Assembly: GCA_023388965.1 (NCBI GenBank)
Contig: JAEWFF010000024.1
Location: forward strand, 1 to 8,913
Source of the DNA: Pseudomonadota bacterium
GTDB taxonomy: Bacteria > Pseudomonadota > Alphaproteobacteria > Rhizobiales > Methylopilaceae
Length of the DNA stretch: 8,913 bases
Reading direction: 5' to 3'
Part shown: in pieces, positions 6,360 through 8,913 of the stretch
How the letters are laid out: every line of letters begins with the position of its first letter
Position numbering within the stretch: position 1 is the first letter of the stretch
The notes under the pieces: generated by a model
Seen by the model: only the letters and a program-made list of their open reading frames with translations
The model's database searches: none
Told to the model about the DNA's origin: nothing
Position numbers and translations under genes: made by a program

Positions 6360-6387
6360 ATTACACCACAAATGGGCATCGAAGCAA
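6360..6387 (-). promoter_or_regulatory. Candidate promoter of the HigB-like / HigA-GT51 operon
   Basis: On the - strand, TTGCTT (6387-6382) and TGTAAT (6365-6360) are spaced by 16 bases and resemble -35 and -10 boxes. The start of transcription would fall near 6353, inside palindrome 2, an arrangement suited to repression. The match to consensus is moderate. Confidence 0.4.
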
Positions 6388-6406
6388 CTTCTGACAGGAG
6401 AACGGT

Positions 6407-7423
6407 GTGCGGCTACGTCGTGTTTTGGGCATTGGAGTCGGCGTGCTGCTTGCCGTTACAGCGTCAATCTATCTGCTCAACGCACCGTGGCTCGCACCGC
6501 GTATGGCTGGCACACCCAAGATAATGGCCCATCGGGGCATCCACCAGGATTTTGACCGGGCCGGGCTTGGGCGCGACACCTGCACGGCGACGAGAATCCG
6601 CGAACCGATCATCCCAGAGATTGAAAATACGATTAGGTCGATGCAGGCCGCTTTTGAACTCGGAGCGGACGTTGTGGAGTTGGACGTGCATCCGACGACC
6701 GATGGCCAGTTCGCGGTTTTTCACGACTGGACACTCGACTGTCGCACCGAGGGGCACGGCGAGACGCGCTCTCACAGCATGGCATATCTCAGGACGCTGG
6801 ACGTTGGCTACGGTTACACCGCAGACGGTGGCAACACCTTTCCGCTTCGCGGAACAGGCGTCGGCCTGATGCCCTCGTTCGCTGATGTGATGAACGCCTT
6901 TCCCGGTCGGCGATTCATGGTCAACTTCAAATCCAATGATCCAACAGAGGGTCAGCAGTTCGCTGCGCTACTACGCGCTAATCCCTCTTGGCAACCGTCA
7001 GTTTGGGCCGTCTATGGCGGTGATCGGCCGACAGATGAGGCACTCAAGGGCGTCGAAGGTTTGCGGGGATTCTCGGTAGAAATCATAGAGAGCTGTATGC
7101 TGCCCTACGTCTTGCTCGGCTGGTCTGGACACGTTCCAGCAGCCTGCGAGAACACGATTATCCCCGTGCCCATCAACTACACTTGGCTGATATGGGGCTG
7201 GCCCGACCGCTTCGTTGATCGGATGGCTCGCGTTGGCAGCACCGTGCTCCTGAGAGGCCCCTACCGCACCCCCGACAGCTCGGATGGCATAGATCAGCCG
7301 AGATACGCCGAACAAATACCGGACGGTTTTCCCGGATATGTCTGGACCAATGACATCAACGTGCTTCTGGCCAGTCGAGCATTTGCTGCGCGAGTGGGAA
7401 CGATCAGTGAAGCAAGTGACTGA
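6407..7423 (+). CDS. Membrane-anchored glycerophosphodiester phosphodiesterase (GDPD family)
   Basis: A 338-aa GDPD-family enzyme, which would hydrolyse glycerophosphodiesters to glycerol 3-phosphate and an alcohol. Residues 6-25 are a hydrophobic anchor or signal peptide, placing the TIM-barrel domain in the periplasm. Motifs: IMAHRGIHQ (His42, Arg43), IENTIRSMQ (Glu73, Asn74), VVELDVHPTTDGQFAVFHD (Glu91, Asp93, His106, Asp107) and GYVWTNDINVL near the C-terminus. The catalytic set looks complete. The start is GTG 6407 with AGGAG at 6396-6400; no ATG in frame is better placed. It is divergent from the HigB-like operon across about 107 bases and ends 3 bases before the LysR gene. The physiological substrate cannot be told; periplasmic phospholipid headgroup debris or glycerol-phosphate-decorated glycans are possible. 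Confidence 0.85.
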   Translation: MRLRRVLGIGVGVLLAVTASIYLLNAPWLAPRMAGTPKIMAHRGIHQDFDRAGLGRDTCTATRIREPIIPEIENTIRSMQAAFELGADVVELDVHPTTDGQFAVFHDWTLDCRTEGHGETRSHSMAYLRTLDVGYGYTADGGNTFPLRGTGVGLMPSFADVMNAFPGRRFMVNFKSNDPTEGQQFAALLRANPSWQPSVWAVYGGDRPTDEALKGVEGLRGFSVEIIESCMLPYVLLGWSGHVPAACENTIIPVPINYTWLIWGWPDRFVDRMARVGSTVLLRGPYRTPDSSDGIDQPRYAEQIPDGFPGYVWTNDINVLLASRAFAARVGTISEASD

Positions 7424-7426
7424 GCG

Positions 7427-8389
7427 ATGCGCCGGCGCTCGGCACAGATAGTTGATCGACAACGGGGAATACCGAGTCCGTTGGGAGCGCGTATTCCCCT
7501 CGCGTCGCTCATCCAGACACTCGCCATCGCCGAATATCTGAACTTCCGCCATGCCGCCAATGCGCTCGGCGTGGCGCAATCCAGCGTCAGCGCGCGTGTG
7601 AAGGCGCTGGAGGAAGACCTTGGCATTGTCCTGTTCGAACGTCATGCGCGCGGCGTGCGACTAACAGGAGCCGGTCGGCATTTCGTCGAGCGGGTGACGA
7701 CCGGCATCGACCATCTCGACCACGCCGTCAGGACCGCCGGCATGGTGGCGCGTGGCGAGCACGGCAGCTTGCGCATCGGCATCCATGCCTTGATCCCTGG
7801 CAGCTTCATCGCCAACCTGCTTGAGCGATACCGCGAACAGCATCCAGGCATCGAGGTGGAGATCGCCGAAGGCACGGCCCGCGACAGCATCATGCAGCTT
7901 CGCGCCGACCGGCTCGACGTGACGTTCGTGGAAGGCTCCGCCGAGCTTCCCGATTGTCATTTCCGGCGGATATGGAACGAACGGCCTTTAGTCGCGCTGC
8001 CTTCTCGCCATCGGCTCGCCGATGGAGCGGGCGTCACCTGGGCCGAGTTGGCGAGCAGCACCTTCATCGTCCGGCACGGCGGCACCGGACCCCAGGCGCA
8101 TGACCACATCGTCAAGAGCCTCGCGGGCAGATGCGCGAACCTCTCGATCCTGCGCGTCGATGTCGAGCGCGGCACGCTGCTGTCGATGGTCGCGCAAGGC
8201 TACGGCATCACCATTGTCGGCGAGGCAACATCGCCGATGCACGCCCCCGGTGTGACGTTCCTGCCGATCCTCGACGAGCCGGAACCGCTTGCGTTCTCCG
8301 CAAACTGGTCGCCGCACAACCGCAGCCCTGCGCTTACGAGCCTTCTCGACCTTGCGGACGCGATGAGTCGGTCAGGCTGGACAACCTGA
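7427..8389 (+). CDS. LysR family transcriptional regulator next to traG
   Basis: A 320-aa LysR regulator. The winged HTH lies at about 27-86 (FRHAANALGVAQSSVSARVK, then LFERHARGVRLTGAG) and the effector-binding domain at about 112-310 (starting SLRIGIHALIPGSF). From what I know of related elements, a LysR gene often sits beside traG, so it probably belongs to the transfer backbone rather than the insert; its ligand is unknown. ATG 7427 gives about 20 residues before the usual LysR start and has no clear ribosome binding site. An in-frame TTG at 7481 is an alternative start. It follows the GDPD stop by 3 bases, so GDPD transcription may read into it. Confidence 0.88.
   Translation: MRRRSAQIVDRQRGIPSPLGARIPLASLIQTLAIAEYLNFRHAANALGVAQSSVSARVKALEEDLGIVLFERHARGVRLTGAGRHFVERVTTGIDHLDHAVRTAGMVARGEHGSLRIGIHALIPGSFIANLLERYREQHPGIEVEIAEGTARDSIMQLRADRLDVTFVEGSAELPDCHFRRIWNERPLVALPSRHRLADGAGVTWAELASSTFIVRHGGTGPQAHDHIVKSLAGRCANLSILRVDVERGTLLSMVAQGYGITIVGEATSPMHAPGVTFLPILDEPEPLAFSANWSPHNRSPALTSLLDLADAMSRSGWTT
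7464..7499. repeat. Perfect 9-bp inverted repeat at the 5' end of the LysR gene
   Basis: GGGGAATAC at 7464-7472 and GTATTCCCC at 7491-7499 are exact complements with an 18-base spacer. Long-spaced dyads are typical of LysR binding sites, and LysR genes are commonly autoregulated. The dyad lies inside the annotated coding region but would straddle the start if translation begins at TTG 7481. Confidence 0.4.
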
Positions 8390-8409
8390 CAATCCCGGCG
8401 ACTCGCCGG
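8371..8409. repeat. Two small hairpins at the end of the LysR gene
   Basis: GTCAGG (8371-8376) pairs with CCTGAC (8385-8390) across the LysR stop. CCGGCG (8395-8400) pairs with CGCCGG (8404-8409) around ACT just after it. No T-run follows either, so a Rho-independent terminator is not supported; they may slow readthrough into traG or stabilise the transcript end. Confidence 0.35.
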
Positions 8410-8544
8410 CCTCGTGACCACCGCAACCCATCCTATTTGCCGCCGCCAGTATCCGGTAGCCCTCCCGCATCTCCTTTCCTGTTGCGTGTCCCAAATTTGC
8501 CTACTCTCTGATCGGCTCCGTCTCTTTTTCCGACTGGAGCCTGG
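8410..8544 (+). other. LysR-traG intergenic region
   Basis: About 135 bases without a supported gene, less GC-rich near 8485-8530. I see no convincing -35/-10 pair. A traG promoter or a LysR binding site would be expected here, but the sequence does not decide this. Confidence 0.4.
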
Positions 8545-8564
8545 ATGCGCGGAGGCCGAATCCT

Positions 8565-8913
8565 TTGGGCCAGATCGTGGTGGTTTTCACCATCGTTCTG
8601 GTGATGATCTGGGCGGCGACGCAATGGGTTGCCTTCCGCCTTGGTTTCCAGCCGCAGCTTGGTAATCCGTGGTTCGAGCTGGCGGGCTGGCCGGTCTATT
8701 ATCCGCCGGCCTTCTTCTGGTGGTGGTTCTCCTTCGATGCCTACGCGCCCGCGATCTTCGTCGAGGGCGCGATCATCGCCGCGTCCGGCGGCTTCCTCGC
8801 CATCGCCGCCGCCATCCTCATGTCGATCATCCGGGCGCGGGAAGCACGCAACGTCGCCACATACGGATCGGCGCGATGGGCCGAGGATAGGGAAATCCGC
8901 GCGGCGGGGTTGC
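8565..8913 (+). CDS. traG: Conjugal transfer coupling protein TraG (VirD4 type), N-terminal part, 3' truncated by window
   Basis: The N-terminal ~116 residues of a TraG/VirD4 coupling protein, the inner-membrane ATPase that passes the relaxosome to the secretion channel. Two membrane segments are visible (residues about 3-24 and 64-88), separated by a periplasmic loop rich in aromatics (GWPVYYPPAFFWWWFSFDAY). The family hallmark YGSARWAE follows at 100-107. Walker motifs would lie beyond the window. The start is uncertain. TTG 8565 has GGAGG at 8551-8555, nine bases upstream. A better-looking ATG at 8545 (with GGAG at 8536-8539) encodes MRGGRILW and then leaves the frame. One extra G at 8567-8569 would join it to the TraG frame and give the ILWGQI start I remember from homologues. 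Confidence 0.85.
   Translation, partial: MGQIVVVFTIVLVMIWAATQWVAFRLGFQPQLGNPWFELAGWPVYYPPAFFWWWFSFDAYAPAIFVEGAIIAASGGFLAIAAAILMSIIRAREARNVATYGSARWAEDREIRAAGL

Noticed and set aside
6300..6371. Longer N-terminus for the HigB-like protein (start at 6371)
   Set aside because: The extra residues are encoded by the operator palindromes and do not resemble the HigB family; they also overlap the candidate promoter.
6998..7645. 215-aa - strand frame opposite the GDPD gene
   Set aside because: Antisense to a gene with intact catalytic motifs; shadow.
8395..8409. Rho-independent terminator after the LysR gene
   Set aside because: A GC hairpin is present but no T-run follows.
1..8913. CRISPR array, tRNA/rRNA genes, insertion sequences, attachment sites
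   Set aside because: No regularly spaced long repeats, no tRNA-like or rRNA-like sequence, no transposase or integrase, and no terminal repeats at the insert ends were seen.

Overview
The window is high-GC DNA with the gene set of an alphaproteobacterial conjugative element (an integrative and conjugative element or plasmid of the kind common in Sphingomonadales and Rhizobiales). That assignment is inferred from the gene families and base composition; no species marker is present.

Layout. (1) Positions 1-160 hold an AT-richer stretch with three CTAAC repeats and perhaps a tiny leader ORF. (2) Positions 161-4847 are a tightly packed + strand transfer operon: a DUF2840 protein, a TraF-like S26 signal peptidase, a DUF736 protein, a lytic transglycosylase, a possible 107-aa ORF, and a large RlxS-type relaxase. 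Most junctions are ATGA stop/start overlaps. The stretch just before the relaxase carries three copies of CGGCACCAT and two hairpins and is my candidate oriT. (3) Positions 4868-7423 are an accessory insert that looks somewhat less GC-rich. On the - strand is a small HigB-like protein followed 4 bases later by a HigA-type DNA-binding domain fused through one membrane segment to a complete GT51 peptidoglycan glycosyltransferase. Transcribed away from them on the + strand is a membrane-anchored glycerophosphodiester phosphodiesterase (GDPD). Between the two sides are two tandem TTCCCA/TGGGAA palindromes, well placed as an operator. (4) Positions 7427-8389 encode a LysR regulator. (5) From about 8545 the N-terminus of the coupling protein TraG runs off the window; its expected ATG is out of frame by one base.

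How it fits together. The left and right parts supply conjugation: pilin or peptidase maturation, cell-wall opening, DNA nicking, and coupling to a type IV secretion channel encoded beyond the window. The middle is the unusual part. It has the gene order of a HigBA toxin-antitoxin operon (toxin first, then antitoxin), but the antitoxin has become the cytoplasmic head of a membrane-bound cell-wall synthase and the toxin lacks several residues I expect in active HigB. This could be a membrane-tethered regulator or a toxin-antitoxin module tied to peptidoglycan synthesis. The domains are readable directly; the function is inference.
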